The notes beneath the pieces are model-generated. The model saw only the letters and a list, made by a program, of their open reading frames with translations. It did no database searches and was not told where the DNA came from. Source: an uncultured Alphaproteobacteria bacterium (GTDB taxonomy: Bacteria > Pseudomonadota > Alphaproteobacteria > HIMB59). Taken from it: 39,740 nt of DNA. A program made the position numbers and the translations under genes. This document shows positions 7,445-16,565 of this stretch, one piece after another (position 1 is the stretch's first letter; each line of letters starts with the position of its first letter). The DNA lies in contig CACLVL010000007.1 in assembly GCA_902610415.1 (NCBI GenBank), forward strand, positions 1 to 39,740, in the 5' to 3' direction.

Positions 7445-8441
7445 TCCACTTACCTCTTTTTATCGATTTAAAAGTAGCATCTAACACTTTCATATTTTTT
7501 TTTGCGTCTTTTAAATCATAATCAACTTTTGTTTTTTTTAAAAGATGATCTGAAAAAACAGTAACTTGGTGCTCATATTGATCAGATGGCTTAAATACTT
7601 TTATAGTATTATCTTTTCTGTAAATCGACCGGCCATTATAAATGACAACTGTTGTAGGTTTGCTCTTTATCGCATTGAAAGGATTTTCAACTACTATCGT
7701 TTTTTTTGTTCCTAAAATAATGACCTTTTGAGAATTAGTGCTTTGGGTAGCAACAGTATAAGATGAAAATACACCGTCAAAATCTAATAGAGTAGTTGAT
7801 AAAATATCTGTCTTAAAATTTTTATCTTTAATTGCGGTAGCAACAACTCTTTTTGGTTCTTTGTCCAGTAAGTATCTCGAAATTACAGTTGGATAACAAC
7901 CAATATCATACACTGCACCACCGCCATATTTTTGAATATTTCTAATATTATTTGGGTCCTTGTTAAAATAAGAAAAGACTGAGGATATATTTGATATTTT
8001 TCCAATACTACCAGATTTGATATATTTTTTTATCCATTGCCATTGAGGGTGATGTCTCACCATAAAAGCTTCTTTGATAATAATTTTATGTTTTGCTGCT
8101 TTTTTAATTAATGGATTAATGTCCTTTGCTTTTAATGATAGTGGTTTTTCTAAAAGTATGTGTTTGCCATAAGCACAAGCTTTTAAACTTGTTTTGATAT
8201 GTAAATGATTTGGTAAAGGGTTATAGACAATATCTATATTTGGATCCAGATAAAGCTCATCATATGAACCATAACTTTTAGTGATATTAAATTTTTTTTG
8301 AAGTTGTATTGCTTTACTTTTGCTCCTACTAGCAATAGCTAATAAATTACTATTTTTGGATTTAATGATAGCTGGAATGACATGTTCCCATCCAATTTTT
8401 GCTGAACTGATTATACCCCAATTGATAACTTTTTTTTTCAT
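7434..8441 (-). CDS. Gfo/Idh/MocA-family oxidoreductase
   Basis: NAD(P)-dependent sugar or polyol dehydrogenase of 335 residues. The N-terminal Rossmann fold begins INWGIISSAKIG. The family's EKP motif is at 98-100 (HILLEKPLSLKA), with Lys99 the expected catalytic residue. GGGAVYDIGCYPT in the middle is the usual Asp-containing active-site strand of the glucose-fructose oxidoreductase/xylose dehydrogenase subgroup. There is no twin-arginine signal, so it is cytoplasmic. It stands alone on the minus strand between two plus-strand operons. Oxidation of a pentose or hexose to a lactone is plausible. The substrate is not readable. Confidence 0.88.
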   Translation of the reverse strand: MKKKVINWGIISSAKIGWEHVIPAIIKSKNSNLLAIASRSKSKAIQLQKKFNITKSYGSYDELYLDPNIDIVYNPLPNHLHIKTSLKACAYGKHILLEKPLSLKAKDINPLIKKAAKHKIIIKEAFMVRHHPQWQWIKKYIKSGSIGKISNISSVFSYFNKDPNNIRNIQKYGGGAVYDIGCYPTVISRYLLDKEPKRVVATAIKDKNFKTDILSTTLLDFDGVFSSYTVATQSTNSQKVIILGTKKTIVVENPFNAIKSKPTTVVIYNGRSIYRKDNTIKVFKPSDQYEHQVTVFSDHLLKKTKVDYDLKDAKKNMKVLDATFKSIKRGKWIKV

Positions 8442-8532
8442 TAAAAAATAAATCTAAGTAGTTATGTTATATCATTGAATTAATATATATGTGTATTATG
8501 TTTTTATATTCATATAATAGTTCACAAAAGTA
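8442..8532. promoter_or_regulatory. Divergent promoter region Gfo/Idh/MocA gene / mak
   Basis: This 91-bp AT-rich gap lies between divergent genes. A perfect TATAAT at 8513-8518 sits 14 bp before the mak ATG, giving a leader of about 8 nt. It overlaps an inverted repeat TTATAT-TC-ATATAA (8504-8517). No clear -35 box or strong Shine-Dalgarno was found. Confidence 0.35.
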
Positions 8533-9459
8533 ATGTCAAAAAATTTTAAAGTGGGTATTGATTATGGTGGCACTAAAATTGAGGGTATTCTCATGGATAA
8601 TGAGGGTAACGAGATTTTAAGAAAAAGATCAACATATGAAAAAAATTATGAAAGTGGCATTGATACTGTAAAATCTTTGATTGAAGAATTTGACAGACAT
8701 ACAAATTCAATTAACACTGTCGGCGTATGTATTCCTGGTTTTTCTTCAAAAGACACAGGCTTGGTTAACAACGCAAATTGTGTATGGATAAATGATAAGC
8801 CTTTCCATAAAGATTTAGAAAGAAGTCTAAATAGAGATATTAAATTGATGAACGATGCAAATTGCTTTGCTCTTTCAGAGGCAATTGATGGATCTGGAGC
8901 TAATTACCAATCTGTATGGGGAATAATCATTGGATCAGGTTTTGGAGGTTCATTTGTCTATAAAAAACAAGTTATAGAGGGCATTAATCAAGTGGCAGGA
9001 GATTGGGGGCATCAACCACTTCCCTATCCTACTCAAGAGGAATATGAATTAAATCCAAAGTGCAAGGTTGGAAATTGTGGAAGACCGCTTTGTGCGGAAC
9101 AATTTATATCAGGAATAGGTTTTACTAAAATATTTAACTCTAAATATGGAACTAACTTTAGAACAAGAGAGATTGTTGCCCTGGAGGCAAATGGTGATGA
9201 AAGAGCAAAAAAAGAATTTGAATTATACGAGGATCGATTTGCAAGATTAATTTCAGTAATGATCGGCATTATAGATCCAGATGTAATTGTGATAGGTGGA
9301 GGAATGTCTAATGTAGGAAGAATTTATGAAAATATTCCAAAACTTCTTCCTAAATATACTTTTAGTGATAAAATAAGAAATAAGATCTTAAGAAACACTC
9401 ATGGCGACTCTAGTGGCGTGCGAGGAGCAGCATGGTTGTGGGACTCAGATAAATTCTAA
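8533..9459 (+). CDS. mak: ROK-family fructokinase (Mak type)
   Basis: ATP-dependent hexokinase of the ROK family, 308 residues, phosphorylating fructose (or mannose/glucose) to the 6-phosphate. It resembles E. coli Mak throughout as I recall it. It has GIDYGGTKIEG (phosphate 1), VGVCIPGF, VNNANCVW, catalytic Asp108 in MNDANCFALSEA, GDWGHQPLP with metal-ligand His160, and a C-terminal GDSSGVRGAAWLW. The zinc site is slightly unusual: cysteines at 177, 182 and 187 (CKVGNCGRPLC) are spaced differently from the common C-x-C-G-x-x-G-C. Its stop TAA abuts the ATG of the phosphofructokinase gene, so fructose 6-phosphate can be passed on directly. Confidence 0.88.
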   Translation: MSKNFKVGIDYGGTKIEGILMDNEGNEILRKRSTYEKNYESGIDTVKSLIEEFDRHTNSINTVGVCIPGFSSKDTGLVNNANCVWINDKPFHKDLERSLNRDIKLMNDANCFALSEAIDGSGANYQSVWGIIIGSGFGGSFVYKKQVIEGINQVAGDWGHQPLPYPTQEEYELNPKCKVGNCGRPLCAEQFISGIGFTKIFNSKYGTNFRTREIVALEANGDERAKKEFELYEDRFARLISVMIGIIDPDVIVIGGGMSNVGRIYENIPKLLPKYTFSDKIRNKILRNTHGDSSGVRGAAWLWDSDKF

Positions 9460-10542
9460 ATGAAAAAAATTGGAATACTTACAAGTGGAGGAGATTGTGG
9501 CGGCTTAAACGCTGCCGTTCGATCTATTTTTTTTCGAGCAAAGAATACCTATAACATGGAAGTGCTTGGAATACGTGACGGCACTGTTGGTTTAATGCAA
9601 AGACCTGTGGCTTACTTGCCGCTTGATTACCAAACCTTTAGTGGATCTCTATTAAGACAAGGTGGTACTTTTTTAGGCACAACAAGTAAGGGCAACCCTT
9701 TCAAATTTCCAATGCCAGATGGAGAGTATAAAGACCGTTCGCAAGAGATAATCGATGGATATTATGAGTTGGGTCTTGAGGGGTTAATTGTGATTGGTGG
9801 GGATGGAAGTATGTCAATTCTTACCGAAATAGCAAAACGTGGGAATTTAAATATTGTTGCAATACCAAAAACAATCGATAATGATGTTGGTGCAACAGAA
9901 AGTTCAATTGGATTTAATACAGCTGTAAATGTTGCTACTCAAGCACTTGATAACCTTCAAACAACTGCTGCAAGTCACCAAAGAACAATGATTTTAGAAG
10001 TTATGGGAAGAGACGCAGGGCATATTGCAATTAATGCGGGTATTGCTGGAGGAGCAGACGCCATTTTAATACCTGAAATTAAGTACTCTATCAAAGGGAT
10101 TGTAAACAAATTAACTGAAATGAAAAATAGAGGAATTGTTCACTCCTTAGTTGTTGTTGCTGAAGCTGTTAAAACTGAAGAAGGCAAAAGCTATACTGTT
10201 GAATTCGCAGACGGACAAAAGAGACTTGGCGGTATAGGAAATTATTTATCTGAAGAGATTATGAAAATGACTGATATAGAGTGCAGAGTAACATCTCTTG
10301 GTCATGTTCAAAGAGGAGCTCCTCCTACTCCAAGAGATAGAATTCTTGCAAGTGCCTTTGGTGTGTATGCAGTTGATTTGATAGCACAGGGTAAAATGGG
10401 GAGAATGGTTGCTTGGAGAGATAGGAAAGTTGTTGATGTTCCAATTAGTGAGGGCATATCAACTTATAAAGTAGTTGATAGATCAGACCCACTTATTGAA
10501 ACTGCACTTGCTTTAGGAGTTTATGTCGGTGATATAGACTAA
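9460..10542 (+). CDS. 6-phosphofructokinase (PfkA family)
   Basis: PfkA-superfamily phosphofructokinase of 360 residues making fructose 1,6-bisphosphate. Signatures are ILTSGGDCGGLN, GGDGSMS (113-119), PKTIDNDV (136-143) with catalytic Asp140, and MGRDAGH (182-188). In the family, Gly at the position of E. coli Gly104 predicts ATP use and Asp predicts pyrophosphate. Here it is Gly116. Yet the 124 position is Lys (Lys137), a residue shared with PPi enzymes and with plant and trypanosome ATP enzymes. ATP is therefore the better guess but the donor is not settled. It sits directly between mak and the putative oxygenase, with no spacer on either side. Confidence 0.9.
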   Translation: MKKIGILTSGGDCGGLNAAVRSIFFRAKNTYNMEVLGIRDGTVGLMQRPVAYLPLDYQTFSGSLLRQGGTFLGTTSKGNPFKFPMPDGEYKDRSQEIIDGYYELGLEGLIVIGGDGSMSILTEIAKRGNLNIVAIPKTIDNDVGATESSIGFNTAVNVATQALDNLQTTAASHQRTMILEVMGRDAGHIAINAGIAGGADAILIPEIKYSIKGIVNKLTEMKNRGIVHSLVVVAEAVKTEEGKSYTVEFADGQKRLGGIGNYLSEEIMKMTDIECRVTSLGHVQRGAPPTPRDRILASAFGVYAVDLIAQGKMGRMVAWRDRKVVDVPISEGISTYKVVDRSDPLIETALALGVYVGDID

Positions 10543-11373
10543 ATGTTTGAAGCAATAGAAAAGATCTTAGACTTAAAAAAATTTAAAGAAGAAATATTTA
10601 AAGGAAAAATATTTGTTTTTCAAAAATCACAATTCACTCTCAATTTAATTCAAGAAATTAAGACTGAGATTAATAGTGAGTATGATGGAGAGCTAGAAAA
10701 AATTCATTACTTAGATGAATGTGAATCAATTAGTACTAAGCTCGTATCAAATCTTAAAAATTCAAAGATTTTTAAAGAACTATTTAAGAGCTTTTTAATA
10801 GAAAGAGGTTTTTATAATAATAATTCTTATTGGGACCAGTTTAGAATTAGAATTGCACCTGCTGAAAATAGATTTCATTACCGAGAGGCTTCAAGAATTA
10901 GCTCACATCGAGATACATGGGGAACAAATATTCATCAACAAATTAATTGGTGGGGACCTATTAGTTCTGTTGACGAAACAAATACAATGATTTTTTATCC
11001 TGAATTTTTTTCTAAGCCTGTAAGAAATTCTACATCTACTTGGGATCTCAATACCTACTTAGACCATAGAAAAAGAAATGATTTTTCGTATCCTTCTGCC
11101 CCTCAAATGTTAGAGGAATTACCTGAACAAGTTAAAATTCTTCCAGTAACTATCCAGCCAGGGGAAATACTTTGTTTTTCTGGATGTCATCTTCATAGCT
11201 CATCTAAACAAAAATCAAAAAAAACAAGGTTTAGTTTTGAAATTCGCACTGTTTGTCAACAAGATTTGGATGATAAATCACAAGCTCCAAATACTGATTG
11301 TGAGCTAAAATGGCAATTTCCTAAAATTTTTAGGAATATCAATGACAATTCGCCTTTGAAATTTACTAGATGA
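10543..11373 (+). CDS. Putative Fe(II)/2-oxoglutarate-dependent oxygenase
   Basis: A 276-residue protein with no family I can name with certainty. The visible pattern fits the double-stranded beta-helix of Fe(II)/2-oxoglutarate oxygenases such as the phytanoyl-CoA dioxygenase group. There is an H-x-D pair, His122 and Asp124, in ISSHRDTWG. A distal histidine follows in ILCFSGCHLHSSS (His216 or His218). Arg229 in KKTRFSFEIR could bind the 2-oxoglutarate carboxylate. A tryptophan-rich INWWGP strand lies between them. The ATG abuts the phosphofructokinase stop and soxB begins 28 bp later. It could hydroxylate or demethylate a small substrate linked to either pathway. The oxygenase call is moderate and the substrate unknown. 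Confidence 0.55.
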   Translation: MFEAIEKILDLKKFKEEIFKGKIFVFQKSQFTLNLIQEIKTEINSEYDGELEKIHYLDECESISTKLVSNLKNSKIFKELFKSFLIERGFYNNNSYWDQFRIRIAPAENRFHYREASRISSHRDTWGTNIHQQINWWGPISSVDETNTMIFYPEFFSKPVRNSTSTWDLNTYLDHRKRNDFSYPSAPQMLEELPEQVKILPVTIQPGEILCFSGCHLHSSSKQKSKKTRFSFEIRTVCQQDLDDKSQAPNTDCELKWQFPKIFRNINDNSPLKFTR

Positions 11374-11401
11374 GTAAAAATTTTTTTGCTAATTTGCATA
11401 C

Positions 11402-12652
11402 GTGAAAAAGAAATATTCAATATTTAGTATCGCCAAAAATGCTTTAAAGGGTCATAAGGATTGGCCGAAAATGTGGCGAAGTCCAGAACCAAGAGAGTTT
11501 TATGATGTTATAATAATTGGTGGTGGTGGTCACGGTCTTGGTACTGCATACTATTTAGCTAAAGAACATGGCTTAAAAAATATTGCTGTAATTGAAAAAG
11601 GTTGGCTTGGTGGAGGTAATACTGGAAGAAATACTACTATCATAAGATCAAATTATTTGTGGGATGACAGCGCTCATTTGTATGAGCATTCTCTTAAACT
11701 TTGGGAAAATTTATCAACTGAATTAAATTATAATGTTATGTTTAGTCAACGAGGTGTTATGAACCTTGCTCACAATGAACATGATATAAAAGAAATTAAA
11801 AGAAGAGTAAGTGCAAATAATTTAAATGGTATAGACTCGATTTGGCTCTCTAAAGAGGAAATTCAAAAAAAGGTTCCTATTATGAATACCGACAATCTTC
11901 GCTATCCTGTTCTTGGTGCATCTTACCAACCAAGAGGTGGGACTGCTCGACATGATGCTGTTGCATGGGGATTTGCTATGCGTGCAGATGAAATGGGAGT
12001 AGATATAATTCAAAACTGTGAGGCGCATCAAATTAAAACTAAAAATGGAAAAATAGAGGGTGTAGAAACATCTAAAGGTTTTATTCGAGCCAATAAAGTT
12101 GGTGTAGTTGCATCAGGACACACTGGTGTTCTAGCTGAGACTGCTGGTATCAGACTTCCACTACAAAGCAAACCTCTACAAGCTTTAGTTTCTGAGCCAA
12201 TAAAACCAATTATTGATACTGTTGTAATGTCATCTGCTGTTCATGCTTATGTAAGCCAGTCTGATAAGGGTGAACTTGTAATAGGCGCAGGAACAGATAG
12301 CTATAATTCCTTCACACAGCGTGGTGGTTTTAATATCATAGAGGAGACTGTGAGAGCTATGGTTGAGCTTTACCCTGTGTTTGGAAAAATGAAAATGCTT
12401 CGTCAATGGGGAGGAATTGTCGATATTTGTCCTGATGCAAGTCCTATAATAAGTAAGTGTGATGTTGAGGGATTATTTTTTAATTGTGGTTGGGGCACAG
12501 GTGGTTTTAAAGCGACACCTGGAAGTGCTAATGTATTTGCCCATACAATTGCTAAAAATGAGGCCCATCAAATAAATAGTGCTTTTAATTTAGATAGATT
12601 TGCAAGCGGAAAACTAGTTGATGAACATGGGGCTGCAGCAGTAGCCCATTAA
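11402..12652 (+). CDS. soxB: Sarcosine oxidase beta subunit
   Basis: Flavoprotein beta subunit of heterotetrameric sarcosine oxidase, which oxidises N-methylglycine to glycine and passes the methyl to tetrahydrofolate. The 416-residue length is normal. The family N-terminus precedes the FAD dinucleotide fold [16 protein letters not shown] (38-53). [16 protein letters not shown] carries His184 where this family attaches FMN covalently. The C-terminal [13 protein letters not shown] is typical. The start is GTG at 11402, supported by the conserved leader residues ([11 protein letters not shown]). There is little Shine-Dalgarno. It heads soxB-soxD-soxA-soxG, though the 28-bp gap to the upstream oxygenase gene allows one long transcript from mak. 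Confidence 0.95.
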   Translation: MKKKYSIFSIAKNALKGHKDWPKMWRSPEPREFYDVIIIGGGGHGLGTAYYLAKEHGLKNIAVIEKGWLGGGNTGRNTTIIRSNYLWDDSAHLYEHSLKLWENLSTELNYNVMFSQRGVMNLAHNEHDIKEIKRRVSANNLNGIDSIWLSKEEIQKKVPIMNTDNLRYPVLGASYQPRGGTARHDAVAWGFAMRADEMGVDIIQNCEAHQIKTKNGKIEGVETSKGFIRANKVGVVASGHTGVLAETAGIRLPLQSKPLQALVSEPIKPIIDTVVMSSAVHAYVSQSDKGELVIGAGTDSYNSFTQRGGFNIIEETVRAMVELYPVFGKMKMLRQWGGIVDICPDASPIISKCDVEGLFFNCGWGTGGFKATPGSANVFAHTIAKNEAHQINSAFNLDRFASGKLVDEHGAAAVAH

Positions 12653-12658
12653 TTCAAC

Positions 12659-13009
12659 ATGCTTATTATCGACTGTCCGTACTGCGGTCCAAGGGACCAA
12701 TCTGAATTTTCTAACGGTGGGGAAGCTCATGTTAAGCGTCCCGATGGATCTGCTGAAATTGGAGATCGAGAATGGGGGGAATATGTTTTTATCAGAGCAA
12801 ATCCAAAAGGAATTTTTTATGAAAGATGGGTTCATTCTCATGGATGCCGAAAATGGTTTAATTGTGTAAGAGATACTTCTACCGATGAAATTTTAAAAAT
12901 ATATAAAATTGATGAAGAAAGACCTAAGCTAGATAGTTTTAAAAATAATGTAAAAACTCCATCAGGAGAACCAAACTTAGGATCAGGTAATTTTACAGTT
13001 AAAAAATGA
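12659..13009 (+). CDS. soxD: Sarcosine oxidase delta subunit
   Basis: Small zinc-binding subunit (116 residues) of heterotetrameric sarcosine oxidase. The metal ligands known from the family occur at the same positions here: Cys6 and Cys9 in DCPYCGPR, then His59 and Cys63 in WVHSHGCRKWFN. It starts 6 bp after soxB, and its stop overlaps the soxA ATG as ATGA, consistent with balanced subunit production. It has no catalytic role on its own. Confidence 0.95.
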   Translation: MLIIDCPYCGPRDQSEFSNGGEAHVKRPDGSAEIGDREWGEYVFIRANPKGIFYERWVHSHGCRKWFNCVRDTSTDEILKIYKIDEERPKLDSFKNNVKTPSGEPNLGSGNFTVKK

Positions 13010-15984
13010 GTGAGTTGAATTTAACAGATAATAAGTTTATCCAATTTCATCAAAAAATAGGATTTAAATTTGATGGTGTTAAGTATTACGGTTACAAAGG
13101 TGATACTATAGCCTCAGCGTTACTTAGAAATAACATAAAGTTAATCGGAAGAAGTTTTAAATATCATAGACCTCGTGGTTTTTATACTTGCGGTATAGAA
13201 GAGCCGAATGCTTTAGTACAAATAATTAGTGAATATTCGGAGCCAAATACAAGAGCTACCATAAAAAAGATTTATGAGGGCATGGAAATCGAAAGTCAAA
13301 ATAGATGGCCTTCGTTAGAGACAGATATTGGAAGTATAAACAATATATTTTCACCAGTTTTTCCAGCAGGCTTTTATTACAAGACGTTTATGGGTCCTCA
13401 TAAAAATTTTTGGAAAAAAATTTATGAGCCTATCATTAGAAAAGCCGCGGGTCTTGGCAAGCCTCCAAAAGAATTTAAAGCCGTTAGTACTCATCTCTAT
13501 CATAATGTTGACATAACTATTATTGGTGGAGGTCTGAATGGGCTTATTGCTGCAAAGAGTTTAATCGATACAAAATATAGTGTTCTTCTTATTGATTTTG
13601 ACGATCAACTGGGTGGTATTTTGAATAACTCTAATAAAGTTCAAAGTGTTAATAATCAAACACCAATGGACTGGATAAGTGAGACAGTTAAAGAAATCGA
13701 AAACTCTAAAAATATAAAATTATTAAAAAATACTTTAGTGACAACGTACAATTATATTAATCATCTAATTGCTGTTGAAGATAAATTTGTTGGATCTCGA
13801 CCTTTGAAAGATAAAGTTAATAGCACTCTTCATAAAATTAGAACTGACCAAGTTATTTTATGCAACGGTCATATAGAAAGATTTTTATCTTTTCAAAATA
13901 ATGACCTACCAGGCATTATGTTGTGCTCATCATTCGAAAAATATATGTGTAGATACGGGGTGATACCCTCAAAAGAAACTGTTGTTTTTAGCAATAATTC
14001 TAATTCCGAAAGTCTAGTATTTAGCCTTATCAAAAAGGGCTTTAAACCAAAAGCTTACATCGACTCACGCTCAGGTGAAAATATTGAACCAGACTTGTTT
14101 GATTTAATAAGAAAAAATGACATTCCTTTATATACTAATTCTCAAATCAAAGAAGCATACGGAAATAAAAAATTACAAAAAATATTAGTTGAAGATAGTT
14201 CAGGGGGAGTTAATGAAATTAAAACAGATTTTTTATGTTTGTCTGGTGGTATCAATCCAGATGTTCACTTGTTCACTCAGTCCAAAGGCTTATTAGATTG
14301 GGATGAAAAAGATTTAACCTATAAGCCAGCTCAAGCTTTTCAACCCACAATAACTCTTGGCTCAGCCTCTGGGCAGTTTGACTTTAACGCCATTAATAAA
14401 GAAATTAATGAAAAATTAGATATATTTGGAATTAAACCTGTTCAAATTAAACTAAAACTAAATACAAGTCACAAATTTAAAATTGAAAAATTGTGGGAAG
14501 TTTTACCGCAAAAACAAACTATTTGGTCAAAATCATTTATAGATTTACAAAATGATGTCACTACAAAAGATATAAGACAAGCTATCTCAGAGGGTTTTGA
14601 TCGAATTGAACATCTCAAAAGATACACCACTAATAGCATGGGAACAGACCAAGGTAAAATAAGTAGTATAAATGCTTTGGGTATAGTTTCTGATTTACTC
14701 GATAAGAAAGTTAACGAAGTAGGAACAACAATTTACAGACCTCCCTATGCTCCTTTGAGTTTTGCTGCAATAGCAGGAAGAAATTCATATGAATATTACG
14801 ACCCAGAAAGAAAATCACCACTTCATAATTGGCATATAACTAATGGTGCTGTTTTTGAGGATGTTGGTCAATGGAAAAGACCTTGGTATTTTCCATTAAG
14901 TAAAGATGAAACTATGAATGATGCCGTTCAACGAGAAAGTAAAAATGTAAGAGAAAATGCTGGGGTCTTGGATGGTAGCACTCTAGGAAAAATTGAGATT
15001 AAAGGTAAGGATGCATTAGCTTTCATGAATTTAATATATACAAATAGTTTCTCCAAAATGAAACCTGGCACCTCAAGATATGCCCTTATGTTAGGAGAGG
15101 ATGGTATGGTAAAAGATGATGGTATTATTTGTAAAATCTCAGATGAGCATTTTATAGCAACTACCACGACTGGAGGCGCAGCAACTGTTTTAGGATGTAT
15201 GGAAGAATATGCTCAAACTGAATGGCCCAACTTAAATGTCTATATGAATTCTATAACTGAGCAGTACGCTACATTTAATATCAGTGGTCCAAAAACAAGA
15301 AATATAATCGAGAAAGTTTTCCCAGAGGTAAATTTTAGTAATGAAGCCTTCCCATTCATGACATTTCAATTTCATGAATATGAGGGCACTCCCATAAGAA
15401 TACTAAGAGCTAGTTTTACTGGAGAAATGGGTTATGAGATATATGTACCTTCAAATCAAGCTCTAAAAATATGGGAAAAAATAATAAATTTTGGAAAGGA
15501 GTTTGGTTTGAAGCCTTATGGTACTGAAACCATGCACCTTTTAAGAGCTGAAAAGGGATACATCATAGTTGGTCAAGATACGGACGGATCAATTACACCT
15601 CTTGATTTAGGTTTAGATTGGATGATTGGAAAATCAAAAAAAGATTTTTTAGGAAAACGATCTTTAATCCGTTCTGACACAGTTAGAAAAGACAGAAAAC
15701 AGCTCGTAGGAATTTTACCAACTAACAAGAATGAGAAGTTAGAAGAAGGTCAACACATCATTTTAGATAAAGAAATAAAAACTCCAACTCCAATGCTAGG
15801 ACATATAACATCATGTTATCAAAGCCCTACTTTAGGACATAACTTTGCTTTAGCTGTTATCAAAAATGGTCAGTCACTTATTGGGACTAAGGCATTTGCA
15901 TCAACTCCTGAATTGAAAACAATAGAAGTTGAGATAGTTGAACCGATTTTTTATGATAAAGAAAATACAAAGCTAGCTTCATGA
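13006..15984 (+). CDS. soxA: Sarcosine oxidase alpha subunit
   Basis: Large alpha subunit (992 residues, full length) of heterotetrameric sarcosine oxidase. The N-terminal ferredoxin-like domain (about 15-100) includes GRSFKYHRPRGFYTCG. A dinucleotide-binding fold for NAD follows (ITIIGGGLNGLIAAKSL near 170). The C-terminal third, from about residue 600, is a GcvT-type tetrahydrofolate-binding domain with FTGEMGYEIYVP and LLRAEKGYIIVGQDTDG. This domain forms 5,10-methylene-THF from the oxidised methyl group. It overlaps soxD upstream and soxG downstream by ATGA junctions. The middle region (about 180-480) looks rather divergent, but no frame break is seen. Confidence 0.95.
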   Translation: MSELNLTDNKFIQFHQKIGFKFDGVKYYGYKGDTIASALLRNNIKLIGRSFKYHRPRGFYTCGIEEPNALVQIISEYSEPNTRATIKKIYEGMEIESQNRWPSLETDIGSINNIFSPVFPAGFYYKTFMGPHKNFWKKIYEPIIRKAAGLGKPPKEFKAVSTHLYHNVDITIIGGGLNGLIAAKSLIDTKYSVLLIDFDDQLGGILNNSNKVQSVNNQTPMDWISETVKEIENSKNIKLLKNTLVTTYNYINHLIAVEDKFVGSRPLKDKVNSTLHKIRTDQVILCNGHIERFLSFQNNDLPGIMLCSSFEKYMCRYGVIPSKETVVFSNNSNSESLVFSLIKKGFKPKAYIDSRSGENIEPDLFDLIRKNDIPLYTNSQIKEAYGNKKLQKILVEDSSGGVNEIKTDFLCLSGGINPDVHLFTQSKGLLDWDEKDLTYKPAQAFQPTITLGSASGQFDFNAINKEINEKLDIFGIKPVQIKLKLNTSHKFKIEKLWEVLPQKQTIWSKSFIDLQNDVTTKDIRQAISEGFDRIEHLKRYTTNSMGTDQGKISSINALGIVSDLLDKKVNEVGTTIYRPPYAPLSFAAIAGRNSYEYYDPERKSPLHNWHITNGAVFEDVGQWKRPWYFPLSKDETMNDAVQRESKNVRENAGVLDGSTLGKIEIKGKDALAFMNLIYTNSFSKMKPGTSRYALMLGEDGMVKDDGIICKISDEHFIATTTTGGAATVLGCMEEYAQTEWPNLNVYMNSITEQYATFNISGPKTRNIIEKVFPEVNFSNEAFPFMTFQFHEYEGTPIRILRASFTGEMGYEIYVPSNQALKIWEKIINFGKEFGLKPYGTETMHLLRAEKGYIIVGQDTDGSITPLDLGLDWMIGKSKKDFLGKRSLIRSDTVRKDRKQLVGILPTNKNEKLEEGQHIILDKEIKTPTPMLGHITSCYQSPTLGHNFALAVIKNGQSLIGTKAFASTPELKTIEVEIVEPIFYDKENTKLAS

Positions 15985-16502
15985 AGGATGTAATTCGATC
16001 AAATGGTATTGAAATTAAAAAAATTATCTCACAACAAATTGTTTTAAGAAGTTCTGGTAACTCAGAGTTCAACGGTGTTGTGAACAAGGCATTAAAACTC
16101 CTTCCCCCTTCTGATAATTTAAGAATAGTTACCAATGATAATTTCATTTTAGCTAAAATGTCTTTTGATCAATGGAATTTAGTTTTTAAGAAAGATATTG
16201 AACAAAAAAAATTTCACAAACTCTGTGATACTTTTAATAAATCAAGTTCAATTTTGGCAACTAACCTAACAGACTCACAAATATTTTTTCAAGTTAGTGG
16301 CGAGAATGCTACCATGATATTAAATAAACTCACGCATTTTGATTTTCGTGAAAAATCTTTTAAACCTCTCACAGCTGCTCAAACTTTATTGGCTAGAATT
16401 GATTGTTCCATTTTTAATTTAGATAAAGTAATACTTTTAAGCTGTGGTCGATCATTTAGTGATTACCTAGAAGATCGTCTAATTGACGCGGTTAATCTGT
16501 AA
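15981..16502 (+). CDS. soxG: Sarcosine oxidase gamma subunit
   Basis: Gamma subunit of the sarcosine oxidase complex, 173 residues and somewhat short for the family (usually about 200). Its fold is related to the N-terminal part of GcvT, as seen from ATNLTDSQIFFQVSGENATMILNKL and the following FKPLTAAQTLLARIDC segment. Sequence conservation in this subunit is low, so the call rests mainly on its position directly after soxA with an ATGA overlap. It ends the sox operon. A 63-bp gap precedes the next gene. Confidence 0.88.
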   Translation: MKDVIRSNGIEIKKIISQQIVLRSSGNSEFNGVVNKALKLLPPSDNLRIVTNDNFILAKMSFDQWNLVFKKDIEQKKFHKLCDTFNKSSSILATNLTDSQIFFQVSGENATMILNKLTHFDFREKSFKPLTAAQTLLARIDCSIFNLDKVILLSCGRSFSDYLEDRLIDAVNL

Positions 16503-16514
16503 CTTTTTTTCATA

Positions 16515-16565
16515 TTGACATCAAATTTTGGAACTGATTAGTTTATATAAGTACTTAGGATAAAG
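16515..16565 (+). promoter_or_regulatory. Possible promoter and RBS for the DMGDH-like gene
   Basis: A perfect TTGACA -35 hexamer occurs at 16515-16520. The best downstream -10 candidates are TTAGTT (16538-16543, spacer 17, weak) and TATATA (16544-16549, spacing too long). A Shine-Dalgarno AGGA lies 6 bp before the ATG at 16566. The -35 match is good but the -10 is not. Confidence 0.3.

Noticed and set aside
16480-16515. CGTC-TAATT-GACG stem followed by a T run as a soxG terminator
   Set aside because: The stem is only 4 bp and the T run is about 14 bases away, too far for an intrinsic terminator.
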